Source of the DNA: Saprospiraceae bacterium
GTDB lineage: Bacteria > Bacteroidota > Bacteroidia > Chitinophagales > Saprospiraceae
Reading direction: 5' to 3'
Assembly (NCBI GenBank): GCA_016718505.1
Contig: JADKDE010000002.1
Location: 310,001-374,000, forward strand
Length of the DNA stretch: 64,000 nt
Part shown: positions 56,533-64,000 of the stretch, piece by piece
How positions within the stretch are numbered: position 1 is the first letter of the stretch
Layout: every line of letters starts with the position of its first letter
Program-made: the position numbers and the translations under genes
The notes under the pieces: generated by a model
What the model was told of the DNA's origin: nothing
Databases searched by the model: none
What the model saw: the letters and a program-made list of their open reading frames with translations, nothing else

Positions 56533-59500
56533 ATGAAACTCAAGAGCCTAGAGATTAAAGGATTTAAAAGTTTTGCTCAGGATACTGTTTTGTATTTTTC
56601 TGAGCCTGTGATAGGTATCGTAGGGCCCAATGGCAGTGGCAAAAGCAATATCGTAGATGCCATTCGGTGGGTACTGGGTGAACAATCCAACCGAGAGTTG
56701 CGCCTTGATCAGATGGCAAATGTCCTTTTCAATGGTACCAAAAACAAAAAATCTTCTGGTCTTGCACAAGTGACTTTGACCTTTGAGAATGATAAAAATA
56801 TCCTGCCCACCGATTATGCCAATGTAAGCATCTCGAGGCTTCTGTATCGCAGCGGGGAAAGCGAATACCGCCTGAATGGGGTAGCGTGCAGGCTCAAAGA
56901 CATCAACAATCTATTGATGGATACGGGCATCAGTTCCGAAAGTTATGCCATCATTGCCCTCGGAATGGTCGATGATATCCTCCTCGATAAGGAGAATAGC
57001 CGAAGACGAATGATCGAACAAGCAGCTGGTATATCTAAGTATAAGATCAGAAAGCGAGAGACGCTGACCAAATTAAAGGCTACGGCTGAGGATTTAGATC
57101 GTGTGGAGGATTTGTTACACGAGATCAATAAAAACCTAGAGGAACTTGAAAAACAAGCCAAAAGAACCCAGAAATATCTTGATTTAAAACTCAAATACAA
57201 GACCGACAGCATAGCGCTTGCTACTTTGAAAATTTTCCAACACAAAACAGAATACAAGGAAATAGAAAGGCAGATAGCTGAAAAACAAGTCGCTTATACC
57301 GCCAATGAAGCCAATATCCATACGGCAGAGGCTCAGATTTCAAAAATCAAAAAAGCCCACCTAGACGAAGAAAAATTAGTGAATGAAAAGCAAAAAGAAC
57401 TCGGCACCTTTTTGCAGGATCTTCGCACTCAAGAAAACGACAAAAAAATTGCAGAACAGCGTAGATCTTACCTTCAATCTTCTGAATCCAATTGGCACCA
57501 AGAGGTCGAAAAATCCAAACAACTAATTGCCCAGCTTCAAAAAGGTTTGGAGAATTGGCTGCAAGAACTCCCAGAAGCCCAGGCACTTGAAAATGCACTC
57601 AGCCTAGAACTTGCCGAAGTGGAAGCCACTATGAAGTCCAGTTCTGAACAAAATCTCGAAGTAAAGGCCAGATACAAATCTTTACTGGATCAAGTTGGCA
57701 TTTTCGAAGTTAAGAAAAATGAATTTGAAAAGCAAATCGCAGTTGCACAGCATCAGAATCTCCTGCTGAATGAAGAACTTTCACGTACAAAATCGGAGTT
57801 TGACACAAGGAAAGAAGAAATTGATGCCATAAAGATTCAACATACGCAGCTTAAGGCTACAGTGGAGAATCTGACCCTCGAAGCTGAAAAAATTCAAGCC
57901 GCAGAGCTAGAAAGACAGGACGATATCCAAAAGTCTCAGTCCGTCATAAAACAACTAAACGATCAAATCCAAGACATCCAGCGCAAAATGGATGCCCTGC
58001 AAAATGAATATAACCTCACCAAGAGCATGGTGGAGAATCTCGAGGGATTCCCTGAGTCCATCCGTTACCTCAGCAAAAATACAAGCTGGAAGTCTCAAGC
58101 ACCGCTCTTGAGTGACCTCATCTATGCCAGTGAACCCTACAAGATTATCATCGAAGCGTATCTAGAATCATACCTGAATTATTACGTAGTCGAAACTTGG
58201 AAGGATGCTCAGTCCGCGATAAAATTGCTTACCGAAGCCCAAAAAGGTCGAGCCAATTTCTTTGTTATGGAAGCCCTAGAAGATTTTCACTTTACCCCGA
58301 AAATCCTCCCACATTTGACCCCTGCGCTAGAGATCGTGCAGATAGATCCCGCATACCACAAGGTAGCCCAATACTTGCTACACGATGTCTATATCGATGA
58401 ATCCAAATCCAACAATGTAGAAACTCCATTAGACGATATTCAAGTCATTCATCTGCACCAAGGCATCATACAGCGTAGATACAGCAGCCACGGAGGTTCT
58501 GTAGGACTTTTCGAAGGGAAAAAATTAGGTCGCAAAAAGAATCTAGAAATCCTCGACCAGTCCATCAAAGGACACCAAAAAGAGCGAGAGCAGCGCATCG
58601 TATTGTTGCGAAAAGAGAACGAAGCGCTCAAATCACTAGAGTCAAAATCTCAAACTGCTGAGCTAGCCCGCATCACCCAAGCGCTGAACCGCTCCCAGCA
58701 TGAACTCGCAGGGATGGAGGCAAAACAACATTCGATCCTCCAATTCTCCGAAAATAATCAAAAGCGAGAAGCGGAAATCATAGAAGCCATCGCTACCAAT
58801 ACTCAAGCAATCCAGTCTATGCAGGCAGATCTCGCCCTCACGGTCGAGTCCCTTAGTTTGCGCAAAAAAGAAGCCGTCGAACAAGAGGCCATCACGCGCG
58901 ATCAACAAGAAGAAATAAGCCAAAAATCCAATCTTTTCAACCAAAAGAAAATTGCTTTCATCCAGCAGCAAAATAGAGTCTCCGCGCTCCAAAAAGAAAA
59001 GGAATTCGCCGAAAGACAGATACAAGAAATCTCCAAAACCGAGCAAGAAGTCTCGCTCCGAATCGCCAACAATACCAAAGATATAGTGCGATTGACTGCC
59101 GAAATATCCAATTTTGAGACCGTCATCGCACAACATTACGAAACCAAAAAAAATATAGAACAAGGGCTGACCCAAGTAGAGTCGCAATATTTTCAAAAAA
59201 AGGAAGAAATCATCACCCTTGAAAATAACCTCCACCAGCTATTCAGAAGCCAAAGCACCCAGCAAGGCGAACTTCAAAAACTCAAAGATAGCTTCAACGA
59301 GACCAAGCACGCCATCCAGTCCATCGCCGATCGAGTACAAGTAGAATTTAATATTTCCATCAATGATCTGATCAATAATCCAGTCGATTTTGACGCTACG
59401 GAATTGGACAGATTGACCTTAGAAGTCTTTAAACAGCGCAATCGCATCGAGAATTTCGGAGAGGTAAATCCCATGGCCGTGGATACCTACGAGGAGATGA

Positions 59501-60081
59501 AAACTCGATACGACACCATCAACGAACAGAAAAACGATATCCTTGCCGCCAAGGACAATCTCAGTTCGACCATCAAAGAGATTGAAAAGACCGCTACAGA
59601 GCAGTTTATGGAAGCCTTTGAGAAGATCCGAGACAATTTTATAAAGGTTTTCCGAAGCCTTTTTACCAACGACGATACCTGTGATTTGATACTCGAAGAT
59701 CCCAGCTCTCCCCTTGAGACGGGCATCCAGATCATCGCCAAACCCAAGGGCAAACGCCCCCAATCTTTGAACCAATTGAGCGGTGGAGAGAAGACCCTTA
59801 CCGCCACGGCATTGCTTTTTTCGCTTTATTTGCTCAAGCCAGCACCATTCTGCATTTTCGACGAAGTGGACGCACCGCTTGACGACGCCAATATCGAGAA
59901 GTTCAACCGCATAATCAAGGAGTTTTCCAAGGACAGCCAGTTCATCGTCGTGACTCACAACAAATCCACGATGGCAGCCGTCGATATCATCTACGGGGTC
60001 TATATGGATGAGCCCGGCGTGAGCTCGGTGAGTGCCGTGGACTTCAGGCATTTCGAACACCAAGTCCTTGCTAAGAATTAA
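56533..60081 (+). CDS. smc: Chromosome segregation SMC protein
   Basis: A protein of 1182 residues, the usual length. N-terminal ATPase half with P-loop GIVGPNGSGKSNIVDAIRWV (about 27-46), long coiled coil, hinge domain (about 520-660, LEGFPESIRYL to the GGSVGLFEGKKLGRKK segment), second coiled coil, and C-terminal ATPase half with the signature QLSGGEKTLTATALLF and Walker B CIFDEVDAPLDD. It forms the condensin ring that organises the chromosome. Partner genes scpA/scpB are not in the window. Start ATG 56533 lies directly behind a -7 promoter box. Confidence 0.97.
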   Translation: MKLKSLEIKGFKSFAQDTVLYFSEPVIGIVGPNGSGKSNIVDAIRWVLGEQSNRELRLDQMANVLFNGTKNKKSSGLAQVTLTFENDKNILPTDYANVSISRLLYRSGESEYRLNGVACRLKDINNLLMDTGISSESYAIIALGMVDDILLDKENSRRRMIEQAAGISKYKIRKRETLTKLKATAEDLDRVEDLLHEINKNLEELEKQAKRTQKYLDLKLKYKTDSIALATLKIFQHKTEYKEIERQIAEKQVAYTANEANIHTAEAQISKIKKAHLDEEKLVNEKQKELGTFLQDLRTQENDKKIAEQRRSYLQSSESNWHQEVEKSKQLIAQLQKGLENWLQELPEAQALENALSLELAEVEATMKSSSEQNLEVKARYKSLLDQVGIFEVKKNEFEKQIAVAQHQNLLLNEELSRTKSEFDTRKEEIDAIKIQHTQLKATVENLTLEAEKIQAAELERQDDIQKSQSVIKQLNDQIQDIQRKMDALQNEYNLTKSMVENLEGFPESIRYLSKNTSWKSQAPLLSDLIYASEPYKIIIEAYLESYLNYYVVETWKDAQSAIKLLTEAQKGRANFFVMEALEDFHFTPKILPHLTPALEIVQIDPAYHKVAQYLLHDVYIDESKSNNVETPLDDIQVIHLHQGIIQRRYSSHGGSVGLFEGKKLGRKKNLEILDQSIKGHQKEREQRIVLLRKENEALKSLESKSQTAELARITQALNRSQHELAGMEAKQHSILQFSENNQKREAEIIEAIATNTQAIQSMQADLALTVESLSLRKKEAVEQEAITRDQQEEISQKSNLFNQKKIAFIQQQNRVSALQKEKEFAERQIQEISKTEQEVSLRIANNTKDIVRLTAEISNFETVIAQHYETKKNIEQGLTQVESQYFQKKEEIITLENNLHQLFRSQSTQQGELQKLKDSFNETKHAIQSIADRVQVEFNISINDLINNPVDFDATELDRLTLEVFKQRNRIENFGEVNPMAVDTYEEMKTRYDTINEQKNDILAAKDNLSSTIKEIEKTATEQFMEAFEKIRDNFIKVFRSLFTNDDTCDLILEDPSSPLETGIQIIAKPKGKRPQSLNQLSGGEKTLTATALLFSLYLLKPAPFCIFDEVDAPLDDANIEKFNRIIKEFSKDSQFIVVTHNKSTMAAVDIIYGVYMDEPGVSSVSAVDFRHFEHQVLAKN

Positions 60082-60113
60082 CCGCCAAATCCTTCTTTTA
60101 AACTATTTATTTT

Positions 60114-60238
60114 GGGCGTCTCCCTCACTCGTCAAAGTGACTAGCTCGGGTCACGCTCTTCATGGGTTCGCGCGCTCCGTCTCTTCGAGACTCACCCCTC
60201 GAGGCGAGGTGTGACCATTCCGATCGTTGACGCGCTAG
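60114..60238 (+). repeat. Dispersed palindromic element, copy E
   Basis: Starts GGGCGTCTCCCTC 33 bp after the smc stop and ends GTTGACGCGC. Closing arms GCGTC (60116-60120) and GACGC (60228-60232). Anchors CTCGGGTC, CATGGGTTCG and CTCCGTCTC occur in the same order as in copy A, with internal hairpins GTCTCTTCGAGAC and CCTCGAGGCGAGG. Confidence 0.75.
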
Positions 60239-60451
60239 GATTTTTCATAGAAACCAATGATAATTGGAAATAAATTCTTGTTAGTTTCTTCCATTGAATC
60301 GGGATAGATTTCCTAAATAGTAAAATATAATATGGTATTTAAATGAAATATAAAAATATAATGCGATATATTGTGTTACAAATAAAATTCACATCGAACA
60401 TTAATTATTGAAAAGTTGATATTTAATTGCTCATTTTTCAAGAATACCTTC

Positions 60452-60459
60452 TATATTTG
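60452..60459 (+). promoter_or_regulatory. Promoter before the barrel protein at 60489
   Basis: TATATTTG (60452-60459) with TTG at 60427-60429 (22-bp spacer) is a good match to the Bacteroidota consensus, 30 bp before the likely ATG. Confidence 0.55.
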
Positions 60460-60488
60460 TACCTCACCTCAGGATTAAGTAAAACCAA

Positions 60489-61203
60489 ATGAATTTTTGC
60501 TTAAATTTGAATTATTTATTAGAGTGATTTTGAAGTCAATTATTGTTATTTCATTAGGGTTTTTATTAATGATCGTCAACCCTTTTGAAGGATTTGGTCA
60601 GGGTAGTTCCAAAAAAGTCGAACAACCAAAATCAGTGCTAAGACCATATTCTTTTTCTATAAAACTTACTCCTACAGCTTTACTAGGTATTTATACACCC
60701 ATGTATCAGGTTGGTATTGAGCATAGTTTTACGAAATATTGGAAAGCAACCTATGAATTTGGCTACAACGCTGCCTTTTTTCCTAGTATTTTCAAGAAAT
60801 TAAACCAAAACAGAGAGGCCGTCAGAGCTAAGATGGGCATTAGACATTTTTCAAAAAAAATGACCAAATGGCATAATTATGCTACCTACCAATTCTACTA
60901 TAAGCGCAGTCAATTTGACGACGAGAGCAGTTTTCTTATTTCTACAGGGTTAATAAAATATTTAATTATACCGTCGTGACGCAATCCATTGGCCTCACAT
61001 ATGGACAAGGCAGGAAAATTTCTATTTTTAAGCATGGAAGCATCGAATTAGAATGGCAAATCGGAGCTGGCTTGGTACACAAGAGACACGATAATTTGGA
61101 CTCTCAGGCACTCGAGCCTTACAATAAGAATTTTCTTACCAAACCTGGATATTTAGTGCTTCCTACTGGAGCATTAATCGGGCGGTTTTGCTTTGATTTT
61201 TAA
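60489..61203 (+). CDS. Outer-membrane beta-barrel protein (frameshifted)
   Basis: Two frames make one protein. The first carries a signal-like segment (LKSIIVISLGFLLMIV to FGQG) and barrel strands (SFSIKLTPTALLGIYTPM, YQVGIEHSFTKYWKATYEFG, KMGIRHFSKKMTKWHNYA). The second continues QSIGLTYGQGRKISIF and ends LPTGALIGRFCFDF. Adding one G to GGG at 60947-60949 joins them as STGVNKIFNYTVVTQSIGLT. The best start is ATG 60489, but it needs one extra T in the run at 60494-60498 to enter the main frame (MNFLLKFELFIRV); otherwise translation would begin at GTG 60524. Total about 235 residues. It resembles DUF3575-type barrels; function unknown. Confidence 0.72.
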
Positions 61204-61206
61204 GTT

Positions 61207-61845
61207 CTATTCACCAAAAAGTTTGCTGCCGATTCGCACATGCGTCGCACCACAGGCCAGTGCTATCGGGTAGTCAGCACTCATTCCCATCGACAATATT
61301 TCAAAACAATGTCCATCCTTCGCATTGATGCCATCGTACAGACACTTTAAAGCAATAAATTGGCTCTTGATAAGCGATTCATCTTCAGTCAGGACTGCCA
61401 TCCCCATAAGCCCTTTTATCCGCACGTGGCGAAGATCAAGCCCCTTTATCTTTTCCCAATTTTCAAGAAAATTCTCCAACGAAAATCCATGCTTTTGTGG
61501 TTCTTCGGATATATTTATCTGCAACAATACATTTTGAATACAGCCCTTTTGATGGCTTGCTTCATCGACTTTTTGGAGCAATTCTATGTCATCGATACCA
61601 TGCATCAACGCCACTTCTCCTACGATCATTTTTACCTTGTTTTTTTGGAGACTTCCTATCAGATGCCACTCTATATCCTTGGGAAATGCCTTTTTCTTCA
61701 GGATAAGGTCTTGGACCCTATTCTCGCCAAATATCCTTTGCCCCTGATCGTACAATTTCATTACTTCTCCCATGGTGCGATACTTGGATACAGCTACTAA
61801 GGTCGCATGGCTTTGGTTGCACTCCTGCAATACGGTTGAATACAT
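61207..61845 (-). CDS. YggS-family PLP homeostasis protein
   Basis: A protein of 212 residues with a single alanine-racemase-like barrel and no second domain. The PLP lysine is in TLVAVSKYR; FGENRVQDL, WHLIGSLQKNKVK and LSMGMSADYPIAL follow. Members (YggS/PROSC) buffer free pyridoxal phosphate and have no known enzymatic activity. The stop lies almost against the convergent barrel gene. It begins 9 bp after the deoxynucleoside kinase gene, so the two are co-transcribed. Confidence 0.94.
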   Translation of the reverse strand: MYSTVLQECNQSHATLVAVSKYRTMGEVMKLYDQGQRIFGENRVQDLILKKKAFPKDIEWHLIGSLQKNKVKMIVGEVALMHGIDDIELLQKVDEASHQKGCIQNVLLQINISEEPQKHGFSLENFLENWEKIKGLDLRHVRIKGLMGMAVLTEDESLIKSQFIALKCLYDGINAKDGHCFEILSMGMSADYPIALACGATHVRIGSKLFGE

Positions 61846-61854
61846 ACTCTTAGC

Positions 61855-62490
61855 TTATTCGAATAACCCAAAGAGTTGGGCATCTATGAGATCAATGATA
61901 GAGGCAAAGTCCTCGGTTTTTTTTATAAAATCTATGTCATCAACGTTGATGATAAGCAGTTTGCCATGAGAATACCCATCGATCCAATTTTCGTATCGTT
62001 CATTTAGCTTTTTCAAGTACTCAAGACTCATATTGCCCTCGTAATCCCTTCCTCTCTTGTTGATATGATCCACCAAGGTCGAAACATTTGCCCTAAGATA
62101 AATCAAAAGATCGGGTGCGTCGATATGTTGGGTCATATTCTCAAACAAACGCTGGTAATTCGTGAAATCACGCTTTTCCATCAGACTCATTTCGTACAGA
62201 TTGGGAGCAAATATCTTGGCATCCTCGTAGATCGTACGGTCTTGGATGATGACCTTATCGCCATTTCTGATTTGAAGGACTTGTTGAAAGCGGCTATTGA
62301 GAAAATAAATCTGTAGATTAAAAGACCATCGCTGCATATCGTGATAGAAGTCTTCCAAATAAGGATTGTTGTCGGCATCTTCGTAGTGTACTTCCCAATT
62401 GTAGTGTTTGGCCAACATGCCAGAAAGACTTGTTTTTCCAGCACCGATATTCCCGGCTACGGCTATGTGTTTGAGTTCTTTTTTAGGCAT
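61855..62490 (-). CDS. Deoxynucleoside kinase
   Basis: A protein of 211 residues of the dCK/dGK family. P-loop VAGNIGAGKTSLSGML at about 10-25, then the substrate-binding YEDADNNPYLEDFY, the DRT motif (IQDRTIYEDA) and the lid RGRDYEG. Phosphorylates deoxynucleosides (often deoxyguanosine and deoxyadenosine) for salvage. In front of yggS on the same transcript. Confidence 0.92.
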   Translation of the reverse strand: MPKKELKHIAVAGNIGAGKTSLSGMLAKHYNWEVHYEDADNNPYLEDFYHDMQRWSFNLQIYFLNSRFQQVLQIRNGDKVIIQDRTIYEDAKIFAPNLYEMSLMEKRDFTNYQRLFENMTQHIDAPDLLIYLRANVSTLVDHINKRGRDYEGNMSLEYLKKLNERYENWIDGYSHGKLLIINVDDIDFIKKTEDFASIIDLIDAQLFGLFE

Positions 62491-62689
62491 ATTTTAGTTT
62501 TAACTGGTTCTTCGTGTGATTTTAAACGAATAATTGCAGCTTCTTATCTAATTTTATTCCTTTACCCTTGAAAAAAGACCTAAATTTGGACTAATTTTAT
62601 TCCGATTGCTAGGTCGTACAAAAGTATAAATTTAAGCGGTATTTAGCAATATATTATTAAAAATTATATTATTAAAAATCATATCTAAG

Positions 62690-63433
62690 ATGGAATCTAA
62701 GATAATCATTCAGTTGGAAGACATCGCAAAGACTTATATCATGGGCCAACAGACAGTTGAAGCCTTAAAAAACTTAAATCTCATCATTCACAAAAATGAA
62801 TACGTGGCTCTCATGGGTCCTTCAGGTAGTGGAAAATCAACTTTGATGAATATGTTGGGTTGTTTGGATTCTCCCACCAGTGGTACTTATTTTCTCAATG
62901 GGATCAACGTTTCGGGTATGGAGGATGAGGATCTTGCCATCGTTCGAAACAAGGAAATTGGCTTCGTGTTTCAGACATTTCACTTACTTCCTCGATTGTC
63001 CGCTTTGGATAATGTAGCATTACCTTTGATTTATGCGGGGTTCAACAAAGAGGATAGAATTCGCAGGGCTGAGGAGGTACTTACCATGGTAGGATTGGAC
63101 AATCGTATGGACCATAAGCCCAATGAGTTATCTGGAGGACAAAGACAAAGGGTTGCCATCGCTCGCGCTTTGGTCAACAATCCAGCCATCATATTGGCAG
63201 ATGAGCCCACGGGAAATTTGGATACCAAAACATCCATCGAAATCATGGCCATTTTTGAAGAGATCCACAAGAACGGAAATACCGTAATCCTAGTCACCCA
63301 CGAGCCAGATATCGCCGAACACGCCCACCGAATCGTAAAAATGAAAGACGGTGAAATTTATGCAGATGTCATAAATGAAAACATCATCTCGGCAGCGGAC
63401 CCAAATCACAGATACACGATAAAAACCGTTTGA
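62690..63433 (+). CDS. ABC transporter ATP-binding protein, MacB/LolD type
   Basis: A protein of 247 residues. Walker A GPSGSGKST, Q-loop FQTFHLLPRLSA, signature LSGGQRQRVAIARAL, Walker B ILADEPTGNLD and H-loop LVTHEPDIAEHAH are complete. This branch energises FtsX-like permeases (MacB, LolCE). No permease gene lies next to it in the window. The next gene follows after one base. Confidence 0.92.
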   Translation: MESKIIIQLEDIAKTYIMGQQTVEALKNLNLIIHKNEYVALMGPSGSGKSTLMNMLGCLDSPTSGTYFLNGINVSGMEDEDLAIVRNKEIGFVFQTFHLLPRLSALDNVALPLIYAGFNKEDRIRRAEEVLTMVGLDNRMDHKPNELSGGQRQRVAIARALVNNPAIILADEPTGNLDTKTSIEIMAIFEEIHKNGNTVILVTHEPDIAEHAHRIVKMKDGEIYADVINENIISAADPNHRYTIKTV

Positions 63434-63434
63434 G

Positions 63435-63986
63435 ATGGCCTTTAAGATTTATACCAAGACGGGCGATAGGGGCGTAACTTCGCTCTATGGTGGACTCAAA
63501 ATACCCAAATACCATATACGCGTTGAAACATATGGCACCATCGATGAATTGAATGCATTCTTGGGTACCTTGACCGCTGGCGAACTTGAGGAAGAAATCA
63601 AGCAATCTCTGCTGAATATTCAACACCAGCTTTTTATTTTAGGGTCGCATATCGCCACAGATCCATCTGATACAAAACTCCCTCTACCGACTTGGCCTGA
63701 AAACGCCACCAGCGACCTAGAGCAACAAATAGACCACTGGGATGCCATCTTACCTCCCTTGAAGAACTTTATCCTCCCTGGAGGAACCCAAGCTGCAGCC
63801 CAATGCCATGTAGCTAGATGCGTCTGTAGAAGGGCAGAGCGGATGCTGACACTCCTAGCTTCCCAAGAGTCTGTGCCTGATTTTTCCATTGTATTTTTAA
63901 ATCGACTCTCAGATTATTTGTTCGTTCTAGCGCGTTATATAAATTTTTATAATCAAAAAGAAGATATCAAGTGGATCAATCGGTGA
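63435..63986 (+). CDS. Cob(I)alamin adenosyltransferase, PduO type
   Basis: A protein of 183 residues. Transfers adenosyl from ATP to cob(I)alamin. The ATP loop YTKTGDRGVTSLYGG opens the protein, and VARCVCRRAERML and NRLSDYLFVLARY form the conserved helices with the Arg and Asp/Asn residues of PduO-type enzymes. It begins one base after the ABC ATPase stop, but this seems organisational rather than functional. Confidence 0.94.
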   Translation: MAFKIYTKTGDRGVTSLYGGLKIPKYHIRVETYGTIDELNAFLGTLTAGELEEEIKQSLLNIQHQLFILGSHIATDPSDTKLPLPTWPENATSDLEQQIDHWDAILPPLKNFILPGGTQAAAQCHVARCVCRRAERMLTLLASQESVPDFSIVFLNRLSDYLFVLARYINFYNQKEDIKWINR

Positions 63987-64000
63987 TAAATGCCCTGCAC

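Noticed and set aside
59419..60063. Long minus-strand ORF of 214 codons inside smc
   Set aside because: Antisense shadow of a conserved SMC ATPase domain with composition typical of a reverse-frame artefact.
60114..60238. GC-rich stem-loops as tRNA or rRNA genes
   Set aside because: No cloverleaf, TTCGANNC-type T-loop in register or CCA end could be fitted to any of the five copies.

Overview
The window is AT-rich chromosomal DNA from a member of the Bacteroidota, probably a Saprospiria/Sphingobacteriia-type lineage. The support is type IX secretion (T9SS) C-terminal sorting domains, lipoproteins with short hydrophobic leaders ending in Cys, TAnnTTTG promoter boxes, an Mrp ATPase without the CxxC motif, and best family matches (GPH sugar symporters, GH16/GH17 glucanases, TPR/LuxR-type regulators). 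The species cannot be named from the sequence alone.

Layout. 1-2.1 kb: 3' part of rpoC with a one-base frameshift, a strong terminator and a palindromic dispersed repeat. 2.4-14.3 kb: mixed housekeeping and metabolic genes (a Tat-leader plus T9SS-tail intradiol dioxygenase, alkaline phosphatase, uridine kinase divergent from a nucleoside permease, a WG-repeat protein, YebC, a Ca-type P-ATPase, an HxlR regulator and a nucleotide-sugar-type epimerase). 14.7-32.1 kb: the accessory core, an eight-gene, tightly spaced minus-strand beta-1,3-glucan (laminarin-type) operon. It runs from a 1048-residue glycosidase/beta-barrel fusion through a glycan-binding lipoprotein, a GH16 lipoprotein, a GH149-like phosphorylase, a GH17 lipoprotein, a GPH symporter and a cytoplasmic GH17 to a T9SS-exported protein made of six near-identical 171-residue modules, and it ends at a hairpin terminator. 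There is no SusC/SusD pair; the barrel fused to a glycosidase is the obvious candidate for the outer-membrane step. 32.4-46.6 kb: accessory genes (VOC proteins, a T9SS-tail remnant, tryptophanase, a GT-C-like membrane protein, a copper chaperone and CopA separated by a decayed IS, a TPR membrane protein, HdeD, a ParE/RelE-type toxin-antitoxin pair, PhnA). 46.8-64 kb: core genes (Mrp, M1 peptidase, glutathione peroxidase, BrkB-type protein/thioesterase/PdxJ operon, CPBP protease/CdsA, SMC, YggS/deoxynucleoside kinase, an ABC ATPase and cobalamin adenosyltransferase).

How the operon could work (inference): GH16 and GH17 lipoproteins cut glucan at the cell surface, the repeat proteins hold it, the barrel fusion trims and passes oligosaccharides, the GPH symporter brings them into the cytoplasm, and cytoplasmic GH17 plus phosphorylase yield glucose and glucose-1-phosphate.

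Two cross-cutting observations. (1) At least nine genes or remnants, including essential rpoC, are interrupted by small indels that restore a clean reading frame when one base is changed, mostly in short homopolymers; this looks like residual sequencing error, although the repeat protein has two 2-bp losses of a different kind. (2) Five copies of a dispersed GC-rich element of about 100-150 bp share internal anchors and a 5-bp closing stem whose two arms covary between copies, which suggests selection on structure.
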